Origin: Caballeronia glathei
GTDB taxonomy: Bacteria; Pseudomonadota; Gammaproteobacteria; Burkholderiales; Burkholderiaceae
DNA length: 64,000 nucleotides
Assembly (NCBI RefSeq): GCF_000698595.1
Contig: NZ_JFHC01000018.1
Coordinates: 47,083-111,082 of the forward strand
Direction of reading: 5' to 3'
How positions within the stretch are numbered: the first letter of the stretch is position 1; each line of letters begins with the position of its first letter. The position numbers were made by a program, and so were the translations under genes. Below are positions 10,086-18,436 of this stretch, in pieces. Below the pieces are notes generated by a model. The model searched no databases and was not told the DNA's origin. It saw only the letters and a program-made list of their open reading frames with translations.

Positions 10086-10111
10086 AAGCCGGGCGATGCC
10101 CGGCTTTTTTG
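10086..10111 (+). terminator. Rho-independent terminator of the bcs operon
   Basis: A perfect 9-bp stem (AAGCCGGGC / GCCCGGCTT) with a GAT loop runs directly into a run of T, 12 bases after the bcsC stop. Confidence 0.9.
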
Positions 10112-10200
10112 TACCTTGGGACGTGTCTGATGGACAGCCCGAGCAACTAGCCGATAAAAGTCCTCGCTCAAACAATCGATAACAAGAAAGGAGCGAGCCT

Positions 10201-10752
10201 GTGAGACGGCATTACATCTTGGTAGGTGACAAGAGGACAAGCGGCGCGCGAGTTACCGAAGGCATGGAATACATGACTCATCGCGGAACCATGTTGTCCT
10301 TCCTCGGCGCGAGGATCTATTGCCCTGCATGCGAATCCGAGGGCTGCATCGTCGGCACTGGCCCGCGCTGGCCGGACAATGTGATGGGAAAGCACGCGGC
10401 GTTAGACAACGACCTCGGCATGTGCAAATGCCAACCGGCGCCGCGCTTGATCGCGTCACAAGATGACATGTTCCAGACGCTCGAGGCGCATGAGTTGGCC
10501 GAGATGGGCTTTGCGCCAACCGGCACACGACTGCCGGAGCCGCCAATCGGAACTTTTCACGAGCGTATTCGAATTGTCGATGCGCAAGGCAAGCCTGTTT
10601 CCGGTGTGCCATATCACATCAAGGACCCGTCAGGCCGCACATACAAGGGATTGACCGATGCCAGCGGATATTGTCCGCGTGTATTTACAGAGAACCGACA
10701 AGACCTCTTGGTGAGCGTTGGCATCAAGGCGTTGGAGCAATGGAAACAATGA
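10201..10752 (+). CDS. PAAR-domain protein with C-terminal transthyretin-like segment (type VI secretion tip)
   Basis: PAAR proteins cap the VgrG spike of type VI secretion systems and carry effectors. The first ~85 residues fit the PAAR pattern: MRRHYILVGDKRTSGARV, a Gly/His turn region, a paired-Cys segment (IYCPACESEGC), GPRWPDNVMGKHAALDND, then CKCQPAPRLIAS. The last ~65 residues (RIRIVDAQGKPVSGVPYHI...GLTDASGYC) look like the small transthyretin-type beta domain often attached to PAAR proteins. The start is GTG with a good AAAGGAG 7-8 bases upstream. The stop is contained in an ATGA overlap with the next gene. GC content is visibly lower than in the flanking operons. No VgrG or structural secretion gene is in the window, so it would rely on a system encoded elsewhere. 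Confidence 0.85.
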   Translation: MRRHYILVGDKRTSGARVTEGMEYMTHRGTMLSFLGARIYCPACESEGCIVGTGPRWPDNVMGKHAALDNDLGMCKCQPAPRLIASQDDMFQTLEAHELAEMGFAPTGTRLPEPPIGTFHERIRIVDAQGKPVSGVPYHIKDPSGRTYKGLTDASGYCPRVFTENRQDLLVSVGIKALEQWKQ

Positions 10753-11636
10753 GCGGCTATCAGTATCAAGTTTCAACGAACGAACAGCCAAGTTCGCATA
10801 CGGACGTGCTCGGGTATTTGATGCCCGCGCGTCCGTTCTTCTTTGTGATCGTGGAAGAACCGCGAAACGACGGCTTTCTCGTGCGAAAAATCTATGCTGC
10901 TCCGGATAATCTGTATTTACACAAGATGGATTTGTCACCAGCGCAGCAAATGCGCGAACTATTCCCTGAGCGGTATGGCTTGTCGCCGAAGGACTTCGAG
11001 TCCGTAACAAGCATCGCCGAACATGTTATGGGAAACAACAAGTCCGCATTCATATCCACCAGCGCGCTTTTTCCCGGAGGCTCGCCTCGCTTTGTCGGGA
11101 AAAGCATTTACATTGATATTGCAAAGGCAAAGCGATCCGGCGCGACGCTGATCGATACCGACGAGATTCTCCGCGCGCTCGAACAATATCGCGCCCAGAA
11201 TCTACATCTTGATAAGCGGATAACGAAAATTTCAAGCTACGTGCGCGATATCGACAAGGAAATTCTCGTTAAAGGAAAGCGGATTCCGGCCAGCGCAGTT
11301 TTCACTGATGGTTCGCTGAAAGCATCGATGAGGTTTGCAAAGTATGCTCGCGTCGTTCAGGTCGTCGGCATTGTGTTCACCGCTTATGATTTGGGCGTCG
11401 CAGCCGACGCGTCATTTCAGACCAAACGCGTGCAGCCGATAGCCAAAGAAGTCATTCGGCAGACAGGCGGCTGGGCGGGAGGAATTGCAGGCTTCAGAAT
11501 CGGCGCCGCAGCGGGGGCGCTGGTCGGCGTCGAAACGGGACCCGGTGTCCTGGTTACCGGGCTGATCGGGGGCATCGTGTTCGGTGCGATCGGATATATC
11601 GGCACTGAGGCAGTGGCCGAACAGATTCCGAACTAA
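10749..11636 (+). CDS. Probable type VI secretion effector, possible ADP-ribosyltransferase-like toxin with glycine-zipper tail
   Basis: The 295-residue protein has no domain I can name with certainty. Residues 100-125 (AFISTSALFPGG...KSIYIDI) and 170-185 (KEILVKGKRIPASAV) have the spacing of the STS strand and the late catalytic-Glu strand of ADP-ribosyltransferase toxins. Residues 24-35 (LMPARPFFFVIV) could supply the first strand with its Arg. Residues 235-285 are a Gly/Ala/Val-rich hydrophobic zipper (GGWAGGIAGFRIGAAAGALVG) of the type found at the end of many polymorphic toxins. ATG 10749 overlaps the PAAR stop as ATGA; ATG 10740 is an alternative but its GGAG is too close. Position directly after a PAAR gene and before a small unrelated gene indicates effector function; the enzymatic activity is only inferred. 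Confidence 0.7.
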   Translation: MSGYQYQVSTNEQPSSHTDVLGYLMPARPFFFVIVEEPRNDGFLVRKIYAAPDNLYLHKMDLSPAQQMRELFPERYGLSPKDFESVTSIAEHVMGNNKSAFISTSALFPGGSPRFVGKSIYIDIAKAKRSGATLIDTDEILRALEQYRAQNLHLDKRITKISSYVRDIDKEILVKGKRIPASAVFTDGSLKASMRFAKYARVVQVVGIVFTAYDLGVAADASFQTKRVQPIAKEVIRQTGGWAGGIAGFRIGAAAGALVGVETGPGVLVTGLIGGIVFGAIGYIGTEAVAEQIPN

Positions 11637-11654
11637 CGGGACACCAAAGACACC

Positions 11655-12284
11655 ATGTTCAGCATAAGGAAGCTACTCGATATCCGCATCAACCGGGAGC
11701 GCACCCGGGCGCTCGAACGCATCTTCAACACATCGCACAAAGAATTGCGGCACACGTATTCCGTCGCCCCGGATGGTTTCCTGAACGCGAAACCGCCAAT
11801 GTTTCCAGGCACGCAATACCTTGGAGACATCGATATCAAAGCTTCGGTCACAACGCTTCAGGTTGAGCAGCAGCAGAAAGCCATCGTCGAAAGCGCTATC
11901 GAAGCATGCGGTTTCGTGTCCGTGAGGCCGGGGAATTATGTCGGCAATAATGCTCGGTACGATATACGCAAGGTACGTCTGGCAGTAGCGAACTCGTTCG
12001 GCGGAGTTGTCGTCTCGCTTCTCTCGAATGACGTGGATGTGTTCTGGAAGTTGCGCGACGCACGGCTTAACCCACCTCCGCCCTGGATTGCGTTTCCTGA
12101 CATCGACCCCGATAGCCTTGGCTCGTTGCAAGGCGATATCGAGTATTGGTGGGCCTCCTTCTGGACTCCGTTTTGGGATGCGCTGGATTCAGCACAAAAG
12201 GACAAGTTTTTGCACGACCATGACGCAACCTTCGCGTGGCGTGAGTGTATTTTCGCTCACTCATCGGCGAGATCCGTCGAATAG
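11655..12284 (+). CDS. Probable immunity protein for the preceding effector
   Basis: I do not recognise this 209-residue family. It starts 18 bases after the effector stop on the same strand and ends the low-GC cassette. There is no signal peptide or clear membrane segment, so it would act in the cytoplasm. The C-terminal third is rich in Trp, Phe and acidic residues (GDIEYWWASFWTPFWDALD), a surface suited to binding a basic toxin. Gene order PAAR, toxin, small unrelated protein is the standard arrangement for an effector and its cognate immunity protein, and this is the only basis for the call. ATG 11655 has a poor Shine-Dalgarno, consistent with translation coupled to the gene before it. 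Confidence 0.6.
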   Translation: MFSIRKLLDIRINRERTRALERIFNTSHKELRHTYSVAPDGFLNAKPPMFPGTQYLGDIDIKASVTTLQVEQQQKAIVESAIEACGFVSVRPGNYVGNNARYDIRKVRLAVANSFGGVVVSLLSNDVDVFWKLRDARLNPPPPWIAFPDIDPDSLGSLQGDIEYWWASFWTPFWDALDSAQKDKFLHDHDATFAWRECIFAHSSARSVE

Positions 12285-12584
12285 CGGTTTCCGCCGTAGT
12301 GCGTGAGCAATGCGGCGATGCGTTATCCGAGGCAAATATTTGCCCCGCCCGCCCGACCACAACCGCGCAACCGGACGCCCCAGCGTCCGCCCGACCGCTT
12401 CGCACGACCGCGCGTTCGCCGCCTCCCGACCACTATCTGGAGCGATACCAAAAACGATATCGGCATGGCGATTTAACTGATTGGACCGTCATGCGCGGCG
12501 GCGCTACTCTCCAATCCGGTACGTGCCACAACGACCGCGCCCTTTTGATCGCGGCGGTACCGGACAAACATAACGGAGACAACC
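12285..12584. other. 300-base intergenic region upstream of the sugar ABC operon
   Basis: No convincing gene. It marks the return from the low-GC cassette to high-GC chromosome. The right part must hold the promoter of the ytfQ-type operon; a short imperfect inverted sequence (GATACCAAAAACGATATC) lies at about 12444-12461 and could be an operator, but this is a guess. A GGAGAC Shine-Dalgarno precedes ATG 12585. Confidence 0.5.
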
Positions 12585-13553
12585 ATGAGACATTCACGAC
12601 GCGTCGCGCTCGCCGCACTGCTGGGTTCCGCGCTCACGCTTGCGATCGGGACCGGCGCGCACGCCGAGGACAAGAAGATCACGCTCGGCTTCGCGCAGGT
12701 CGGCGCCGAGAGCGCCTGGCGCACCGCCAATACCGTGTCCGTCAAGAGCGCCGCCGCGGATGCCGGCATCAACCTGAAATTCTCCGACGCGCAGCAGAAG
12801 CAGGAAAACCAGATCAAGGCGATCCGCTCGTACATCGCGCAGAAAGTGGATGTGATCGCGTTTTCGCCGGTGGTGGAATCGGGCTGGGAGCCGGTGCTGA
12901 TCGAGGCGAAGAACGCGAAGATCCCGGTCATCCTCACGGACCGCAACATCGACGTGAAGGACAAGTCGCTCTACGTGACGATGATCGGCTCGGACTTCCT
13001 GGAAGAAGGCCGCCGCGCGGGCAAGTGGCTCGAAGAGCGCTACAAGAACGAGCCGGGCCCGATCAACATCGCCGAGCTGCAGGGCACGGTCGGCTCCGCC
13101 CCCGCCAACGACCGCCGCGCGGGCCTGCTCGAAGTGATCAAGAACGATCCGAAGTTCAAGGTGATCGCGTCGCAAAGCGGCGACTTCACGCTCGCGGGCG
13201 GCAAGCAGGTGATGGAAGCGTTCGTGAAGACCTACGGCAAGAAGATCAACGTGGTCTACGCGCACAACGACGACATGGCGCTCGGCGCGATCCAGGCGAT
13301 GGAGGAAGCAGGCTGGAAGCCGGGCAAGGACGTGAGCGTCGTCTCGTTCGACGCGACGAAGGGCGGCTTCCAGGCGATGGTCGCGGGCAAGATCAACGTG
13401 GACGTGGAATGCAGCCCGCTGCTCGGGCCCCAGCTCATGACGGCGGTAAAGGACATCGTCGCGGGCAAGCAGTTGCCCAAGCGGATCGTGACGGAGGAAA
13501 CGGTGTTCCCGATGAGCGTCGCCGCAGAGGTCCTGCCGACACGCAAGTACTGA
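12585..13553 (+). CDS. ytfQ: Sugar ABC transporter periplasmic binding protein, YtfQ type
   Basis: Periplasmic solute-binding protein of the pentose/furanose class. In E. coli, YtfQ binds galactofuranose. The 322-residue protein has a signal peptide cut near HAEDKK. It then follows E. coli YtfQ closely along its length: ITLGFAQVGAESAWR, QQKQENQIKAIRSYIAQ, ESGWEPVLIEAKNAKIPVIL, ELQGTVGSAPANDRRAG, VYAHNDDMALGAIQAMEEAG. It heads a four-gene operon with an ATPase and two permeases. A 10-bp hairpin separates it from the ATPase gene, which often lets a binding protein be made in excess. Exact substrate is inferred from the family; arabinofuranose or another furanose is also possible. Confidence 0.88.
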   Translation: MRHSRRVALAALLGSALTLAIGTGAHAEDKKITLGFAQVGAESAWRTANTVSVKSAAADAGINLKFSDAQQKQENQIKAIRSYIAQKVDVIAFSPVVESGWEPVLIEAKNAKIPVILTDRNIDVKDKSLYVTMIGSDFLEEGRRAGKWLEERYKNEPGPINIAELQGTVGSAPANDRRAGLLEVIKNDPKFKVIASQSGDFTLAGGKQVMEAFVKTYGKKINVVYAHNDDMALGAIQAMEEAGWKPGKDVSVVSFDATKGGFQAMVAGKINVDVECSPLLGPQLMTAVKDIVAGKQLPKRIVTEETVFPMSVAAEVLPTRKY

Positions 13554-13579
13554 GCGCGCGGCACTTCCCTGTCCGGATC

Positions 13580-13604
13580 AGGACCGCCGCGCGACGGCGG
13601 TCCT
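13580..13604 (+). promoter_or_regulatory. Intercistronic stem-loop between binding protein and ATPase genes
   Basis: A perfect 10-bp inverted repeat (AGGACCGCCG / CGGCGGTCCT) with a 5-base loop lies 27 bases after the ytfQ-type stop and 67 bases before the next start. No T-run follows, so it is more likely an mRNA-stabilising or partial-attenuation structure than a full terminator. Confidence 0.6.
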
Positions 13605-13670
13605 GAAAGCACACGAGCGCATCCGAGCACCCACGAGTGCACCCGAGCGCACCCGACGCGCTGGAGGAAC

Positions 13671-15185
13671 ATGACCGCATCCCCGATCCTCGAAACCATC
13701 GGCCTCGAAAAGACCTTTCCGGGCGTGAAGGCGCTCCGCAAGGTCGACTTCCGTCTCTTTGCTGGCGAAATCCACACGCTGATGGGCCAGAACGGCGCCG
13801 GCAAGTCGACGCTCATCAACGTGCTGACCGGCGTGCACGCCCCGGACGCGGGCGAAATCCTGCTCGGCGGCAAGCCGGTGGAGTTCTCGACGCCGCTCGA
13901 AGCCGAGGCCGCCGGCATCCGCACGCTGTATCAGGAAGTGAACCTGTGCCCGAACCTGTCGGTGGCGGAGAACGTGTTCGCGGGGCGGCAGCCCAAGCGG
14001 CGCGGCGCGATCGACTGGCGCCTGATTCACGCGCGCGCGGAGGCTGCGCTCGCCGAGCTGAACGTGTCGCTCGACGTCACCAAGTCGCTCGACACCTACC
14101 CCATCGCCGTGCAGCAGATGGTCGCGATCGCGCGGGCGCTCTCGGTGGACGCGCGCGTGCTGATCCTCGACGAGCCGACCTCCAGCCTCGACGACGGCGA
14201 AGTCACGCGCCTCTTCGACGTGCTGCGCAAGCTCAAGCAATCGGGCATCGGGATCCTGTTCGTCACGCACTTTCTGGAACAGACCTACGCCGTCTCCGAC
14301 CGCATCACGGTCATGCGCAACGGCGAGCGCGAAGGCGAATATCTCGCGCAGGACCTGCCGGTCGAACTGCTCGTCTCGAAAATGGTCGGCCACGAGCGGA
14401 TGACCGAGCGCTTGAAGCGCGCCGCCACCGAGCCGCCCGCGCAGAAGGCCGCGGTCCCGCCGTTCGTCGAGTTGCGCGGAGTCGGGCGGCGCGGGCTGAT
14501 GAATCCCGTCGACATCGACGTCCAGCCCGGCCAGATTCTCGGCCTCGCGGGCCTGCTCGGCTCGGGGCGCACGGAAACCGCGCGGCTCATGTTCGGCGCG
14601 GAGCGCGCGGACGCGGGCACGGTGACGATCGGCGGCCGGCCCGCGAAGCTGCACTCGCCGCGCGACGCGGTGCGCCACGGCGTCGGCTATTGCCCGGAGG
14701 ACCGCAAGAAGGAAGGCATCGTGGCGGACCTGTCGATCCGCGAGAACATCATCCTGGCGCTGCAGGCGCGCCGCGGCTGGTGGCGCCCGCTCGGGCGCGC
14801 GCGCGAGCGCCAGATCGCCGACGACTACATCGCGCGCCTCGGCATCAAGGCGCGCGACGCCGAGCAGCCGATCGGGCTGCTCTCCGGCGGCAACCAGCAG
14901 AAGGTCCTGCTCGCGCGCTGGCTCGCGACCGAGCCGAAAATGCTGATCCTCGACGAACCGACGCGCGGCATCGACGTCGCCGCGAAGTTCGAGATCATGG
15001 ACCGCGTGCTCGCGCTGTGCGCGAAGGGGCTCGGCATCCTGTTCATTTCGTCCGAAGTAAGCGAGGTCGTGCGCGTGAGCCACCGGATCGCGGTGCTGCG
15101 CGACCGCCGCAAGGTGGCCGAGGTCGCGGGCAACGCGGCTTCGGAGGATCAGGTATTCCGGCTCATCGCGGGAGGCAGCGAATGA
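13671..15185 (+). CDS. ytfR: Sugar ABC transporter ATP-binding protein, YtfR type
   Basis: Duplicated ABC ATPase that powers the furanose importer at the cytoplasmic face. The 504-residue protein has two ABC cassettes. The first carries Walker A GQNGAGKST (near residue 40), the degenerate signature YPIAVQQMVAIARAL usual for this class, and Walker B ILDEPTSSLD. The second has the degenerate Walker A GLLGSGRTE (near 295), signature LSGGNQQKVLLARW and ILDEPTRGID. That pairing of one normal and one relaxed P-loop is typical of monosaccharide importers (RbsA/MglA/YtfR). ATG 13671 follows a strong GGAGGAA. The 3' end overlaps the next permease start by 4 bases. Confidence 0.9.
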   Translation: MTASPILETIGLEKTFPGVKALRKVDFRLFAGEIHTLMGQNGAGKSTLINVLTGVHAPDAGEILLGGKPVEFSTPLEAEAAGIRTLYQEVNLCPNLSVAENVFAGRQPKRRGAIDWRLIHARAEAALAELNVSLDVTKSLDTYPIAVQQMVAIARALSVDARVLILDEPTSSLDDGEVTRLFDVLRKLKQSGIGILFVTHFLEQTYAVSDRITVMRNGEREGEYLAQDLPVELLVSKMVGHERMTERLKRAATEPPAQKAAVPPFVELRGVGRRGLMNPVDIDVQPGQILGLAGLLGSGRTETARLMFGAERADAGTVTIGGRPAKLHSPRDAVRHGVGYCPEDRKKEGIVADLSIRENIILALQARRGWWRPLGRARERQIADDYIARLGIKARDAEQPIGLLSGGNQQKVLLARWLATEPKMLILDEPTRGIDVAAKFEIMDRVLALCAKGLGILFISSEVSEVVRVSHRIAVLRDRRKVAEVAGNAASEDQVFRLIAGGSE

Positions 15186-16219
15186 CGAGAATAAGAACCG
15201 CCCTGCAGCATTCCCTCTTGTGGCCGTGCGTGACGCTCGTCGCGCTCGTCCTGCTCGATCTCGCGCATAACCCGGCATTCCTGTCCGTCACGATGCTCGA
15301 CGGCCACCTGTTCGGCGCGCCCATCGACATCCTGAACCGCGCGGCGCCGCTCGTGCTGGTGTCGCTCGGCATGACGCTCGTCATCGCGACGCGCGGCATC
15401 GACATTTCGGTGGGTGCGGTCGTCGCAATCGCGGGCGCGGCCGCCGCGACCATTCTCGCCGACGACCCGTCGCGCGTCGGCCTGGCGCTCATGGCGGCGC
15501 TCGCGGTCGGCGTGCTGGCGGGCATGTGGAACGGGCTGCTCGTCGCGTTCGTCGGCATGCAGCCGATCATCGCGACGCTGATCCTGATGGTCGCCGGGCG
15601 CGGCGTCGCGCAACTGCTGACGGGGGGCCAGATCATCCCGATCGGCGCACGCGGGTATCTGATGGTCGGCGGCGGCTATCTGGCGAGCATCCCCTGCTCG
15701 GTGTGGGTCGCGACCGGCGCGCTCGCGCTCACCGCGCTCCTGATGAACCGCACGGCGCTCGGGCTCTTCATCCGCGCGATCGGCGTGAACCCGGTGGCGA
15801 CGCGGCTCGTGGGCTTGCGCTCGAACGCGCTCGTGTTCGGCGTCTACACGTTCTCGGGCCTGACGGCGGCGCTTGCGGGCGTCCTGATCAGCTCGAACGT
15901 GCGCAGCGCCGACGGCAACAACGCGGGCCTCCTGCTGGAACTCGACGCGATCCTCGCCGTGACGCTCGGCGGCACGTCGCTGCTCGGCGGGCGCTTCAGC
16001 CTCGCGGGCACGGTGGTCGGCGCGCTCATCATCCAGACGCTCACCTACACGACCTACTCCATCGGCGTGCCGCCCGAGGCGACGCTCGTCGTCAAGGCGG
16101 CGGTCGTGCTGGTGGTGAGCGTGATCCAGTCCGCGACGGCGCGCGCCTGGCTCATGCGGCAACTGCGGCGCGGCTTGCCGTTCGCCGCGAAGAAAACCGT
16201 CAGCGAGGCTGCACGATGA
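15182..16219 (+). CDS. ytfT: Sugar ABC transporter permease, YtfT type
   Basis: Inner-membrane permease of the RbsC/AraH class. The start is the ATG in the ATGA shared with the ytfR-type stop, giving 345 residues. About eight to ten hydrophobic segments are visible, with the family signature GIDISVGAVVAIAGA near residue 75 and the GLLLELDAILAVTLGGTSLLGGRF loop near 250, the region that contacts the ATPase. It forms a heterodimer with the next permease. The next start overlaps this stop by 4 bases, so the three membrane-complex genes are translationally coupled. Confidence 0.88.
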   Translation: MTRIRTALQHSLLWPCVTLVALVLLDLAHNPAFLSVTMLDGHLFGAPIDILNRAAPLVLVSLGMTLVIATRGIDISVGAVVAIAGAAAATILADDPSRVGLALMAALAVGVLAGMWNGLLVAFVGMQPIIATLILMVAGRGVAQLLTGGQIIPIGARGYLMVGGGYLASIPCSVWVATGALALTALLMNRTALGLFIRAIGVNPVATRLVGLRSNALVFGVYTFSGLTAALAGVLISSNVRSADGNNAGLLLELDAILAVTLGGTSLLGGRFSLAGTVVGALIIQTLTYTTYSIGVPPEATLVVKAAVVLVVSVIQSATARAWLMRQLRRGLPFAAKKTVSEAAR

Positions 16220-17304
16220 GAAATCTCCTTGACCGTCTCGTCGACCCGCGCACGCTGCCGATCGTCGTCACCGTCGTCCTGTTCGCGGCGCTGTTCGGCT
16301 TCGGCTCCGTGATGTACACAGGCTTCTTCTCGCTGCAGGTGCTGCTCGGGCTCATCGTCGACAACGCGTTCCTGCTGATCGTCGCGATCGGCATGACGTT
16401 CGTGATCGTGTCGGGCGGAATCGATCTGTCCGTCGGCTCGGTCGTCGCGCTGACGACGATCCTCGCCGCCGTGTTCGCCGAGCGCTTTCACTGGCCGGTC
16501 TGGGTGATCGTGCCGCTCGTGCTCGCGGCGGGCACGCTGTACGGCGCGGCGATGGGCGCCCTGATCCATTTCTTCAGGCTCCAGCCGTTCATCGTCACGC
16601 TCGCGGGCATGTTCCTCGCGCGCGGCGCGTGCTTCCTCATCACGACGCAGTCGATCACGATCAACGACCCCGCCTTCCACGCGATCTCCGGCTATCACCT
16701 CGACATCGGCAGCGGTTCGCTCACGGCAGGCGCGCTGATCGCCCTCGCGACGCTCGCGGTCGCGATCTTCATCGCGCATTTCACGCGCTTCGGGCGCAAT
16801 GTCTACGCGATCGGCGGCAACGAACGCTCAGCGCTCCTGATGGGCCTGCCGGTCGCGCGCACGAAGGTCGGCGTGTATGCGCTCTCCGGCTTCTGCTCGG
16901 CGCTCGGCGGGCTGGTGTTCACGCTCTACGTGCTCTCGGGATACGGACTGCAGGGCCAGGGCATGGAACTCGACGCAATCGCCGCGACGGTGATCGGCGG
17001 CACGCTGCTGACGGGCGGCGTCGGCTATGTGATCGGCTCGGTGTTCGGCGTCGGCATTCTCGGCACGATCCAGACGCTCATCACGTTCGACGGCACGCTC
17101 AGCTCGTGGTGGACGCGCATCGTGATCGGCGCGCTGCTCTGTGCGTTCTGCCTGCTGCAGCGGGTGATCGAGCGGCACGCGGCAAGGCGCAAGTCGAACG
17201 GCACGGGCATGCAGCAGCGCGCGAGTTCGCGCGAGCGGCGCCGGCCCGCCGAGCCGGAGAGCGGCCCGCGCACGGATTCCGTCGCAATGACGCCCAGAAG
17301 CTAG
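16216..17304 (+). CDS. yjfF: Sugar ABC transporter permease, YjfF type
   Basis: Second permease of the importer, 362 residues. It has the same fold and signatures as its partner (GGIDLSVGSVVALTTI near residue 70, ELDAIAATVIGGTLLTGGVG near 255), indicating an ancient duplication. The hydrophobic core ends around residue 320; a Ser/Arg/Pro-rich cytoplasmic tail of about 40 residues follows, longer than in E. coli YjfF. It is the last gene of the ytf-type operon. No sugar kinase or catabolic enzyme is attached, so the imported sugar must enter metabolism through genes elsewhere. Confidence 0.88.
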   Translation: MRNLLDRLVDPRTLPIVVTVVLFAALFGFGSVMYTGFFSLQVLLGLIVDNAFLLIVAIGMTFVIVSGGIDLSVGSVVALTTILAAVFAERFHWPVWVIVPLVLAAGTLYGAAMGALIHFFRLQPFIVTLAGMFLARGACFLITTQSITINDPAFHAISGYHLDIGSGSLTAGALIALATLAVAIFIAHFTRFGRNVYAIGGNERSALLMGLPVARTKVGVYALSGFCSALGGLVFTLYVLSGYGLQGQGMELDAIAATVIGGTLLTGGVGYVIGSVFGVGILGTIQTLITFDGTLSSWWTRIVIGALLCAFCLLQRVIERHAARRKSNGTGMQQRASSRERRRPAEPESGPRTDSVAMTPRS

Positions 17305-17431
17305 CCGCCCGGCCGCTCCTTTTTCTTGTCGTTTCCTTCCCGTGTCCATGCGCTTTCGCGGCGGCCGCCTTGCGCGGCCGGCCTCGTTGCGGCTAGATTA
17401 CCGTTCACTGCCGCACGAATAATCGGTCGCA

Positions 17432-18388
17432 ATGAAAACCCTTAATGCGCTCATAGCGAATAATGACCAGTTTGTTCGCGACCTTCAGCTGTTCTGCATG
17501 GTCGCGCGCCGCTCGAGCTTCATCGCGGCCGCCACCGAAATGGGCATCTCGCCCGCCCACGTGAGCAAGCGCATCGCGATGCTGGAAACGAGCCTCGGCG
17601 TGAAGCTCTTTTTGCGGACCACGCGGCGCGTGAGCATCACGAGCGACGGCGAGGCGGCGTTTCAGTGGTCGCAGAAGATTCTCGAAGACGTGCAGGGCAT
17701 GGTCGATGCATTCGCCGGCCTCACGAGCGACCCGCGCGGCCTCCTGCGCATCAGCACGAGCCTGCGTCTCGGGCGCGATCACGTGTCGCCCGCGCTGTCG
17801 CTCCTGCGCCAGCGCTACGGCGGCCTCGAAATCTGGCTGGAACTGCTCGATCGCCGCGTCGATCTGGTCGGCGAGAACTTCGACATCGACATCCGCGTCG
17901 GCGAGATCCAGGAGCCGCATCTGATCGCGCACAGGATCGTCGAAAGCTCGCGCATCCTCGCGTGCGCGCCGTCGTATCTGGACCGCAAGGGCATGCCGAA
18001 AACGCTGTCCGATCTCGCGCATCACGACTGCCTGCTGTTTCGCGGGCGCGACCAGCGCTTCGGCGTGTGGCGGCTCACCGGGCCGAACGGCGAGGAAAGC
18101 GTGAAGGTGACGGGGCCAGTGGCATCCAATCACAGCGACATCGTGCGGCAATGGGCGCACGACGGATACGGCGTCATCATGGCGTCGGTGTGGGATGTCG
18201 CCTCGAGTCTCCAGAGCGGCGAACTCGTGCGCGTGCTGCCGGGGCATCGGCAGCACGCGGATGTCTGGGCGGTGACGTCGGCGCGCTCGTCGGCGTCGGC
18301 GAAGATCCGTGTGTGCGTCGAGTTCCTGAAGGAGCAACTCACGAACGGCCCGTTCGCACTCGTGACGCGGGGCGTCGGCGGGCTTTAG
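17432..18388 (+). CDS. LysR-family transcriptional regulator (DmlR/TtdR-like)
   Basis: One-component regulator of 318 residues. The N-terminal winged helix-turn-helix occupies about residues 17-75 (LQLFCMVARRSSFIAAATEMGISPAHVSKRIAMLETSLGVKLF, quoted in part). An effector-binding domain of the type-2 periplasmic-binding fold follows from about residue 105. The H-T-H begins later than usual because of a 14-residue N-terminal extension that could be avoided only by an unsupported internal start. It lies 127 bases downstream of the sugar importer on the same strand and might control it, but LysR proteins more often regulate a divergent neighbour, and none is present. The ligand cannot be read from the sequence. 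Confidence 0.88.
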   Translation: MKTLNALIANNDQFVRDLQLFCMVARRSSFIAAATEMGISPAHVSKRIAMLETSLGVKLFLRTTRRVSITSDGEAAFQWSQKILEDVQGMVDAFAGLTSDPRGLLRISTSLRLGRDHVSPALSLLRQRYGGLEIWLELLDRRVDLVGENFDIDIRVGEIQEPHLIAHRIVESSRILACAPSYLDRKGMPKTLSDLAHHDCLLFRGRDQRFGVWRLTGPNGEESVKVTGPVASNHSDIVRQWAHDGYGVIMASVWDVASSLQSGELVRVLPGHRQHADVWAVTSARSSASAKIRVCVEFLKEQLTNGPFALVTRGVGGL

Positions 18389-18436
18389 GCTTTGGCCGGG
18401 CTCGCACGTTCTACGGCCCGCGCGCCGCGCGCCCGC

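Noticed and set aside
10201..12284. Prophage remnant
   Set aside because: No integrase, tail, lysis or attachment-like repeat; the PAAR gene fits type VI secretion better.
13554..13670. Promoter for a separate ATPase operon
   Set aside because: No clear -35/-10; the hairpin and gene order favour one operon with uneven expression.
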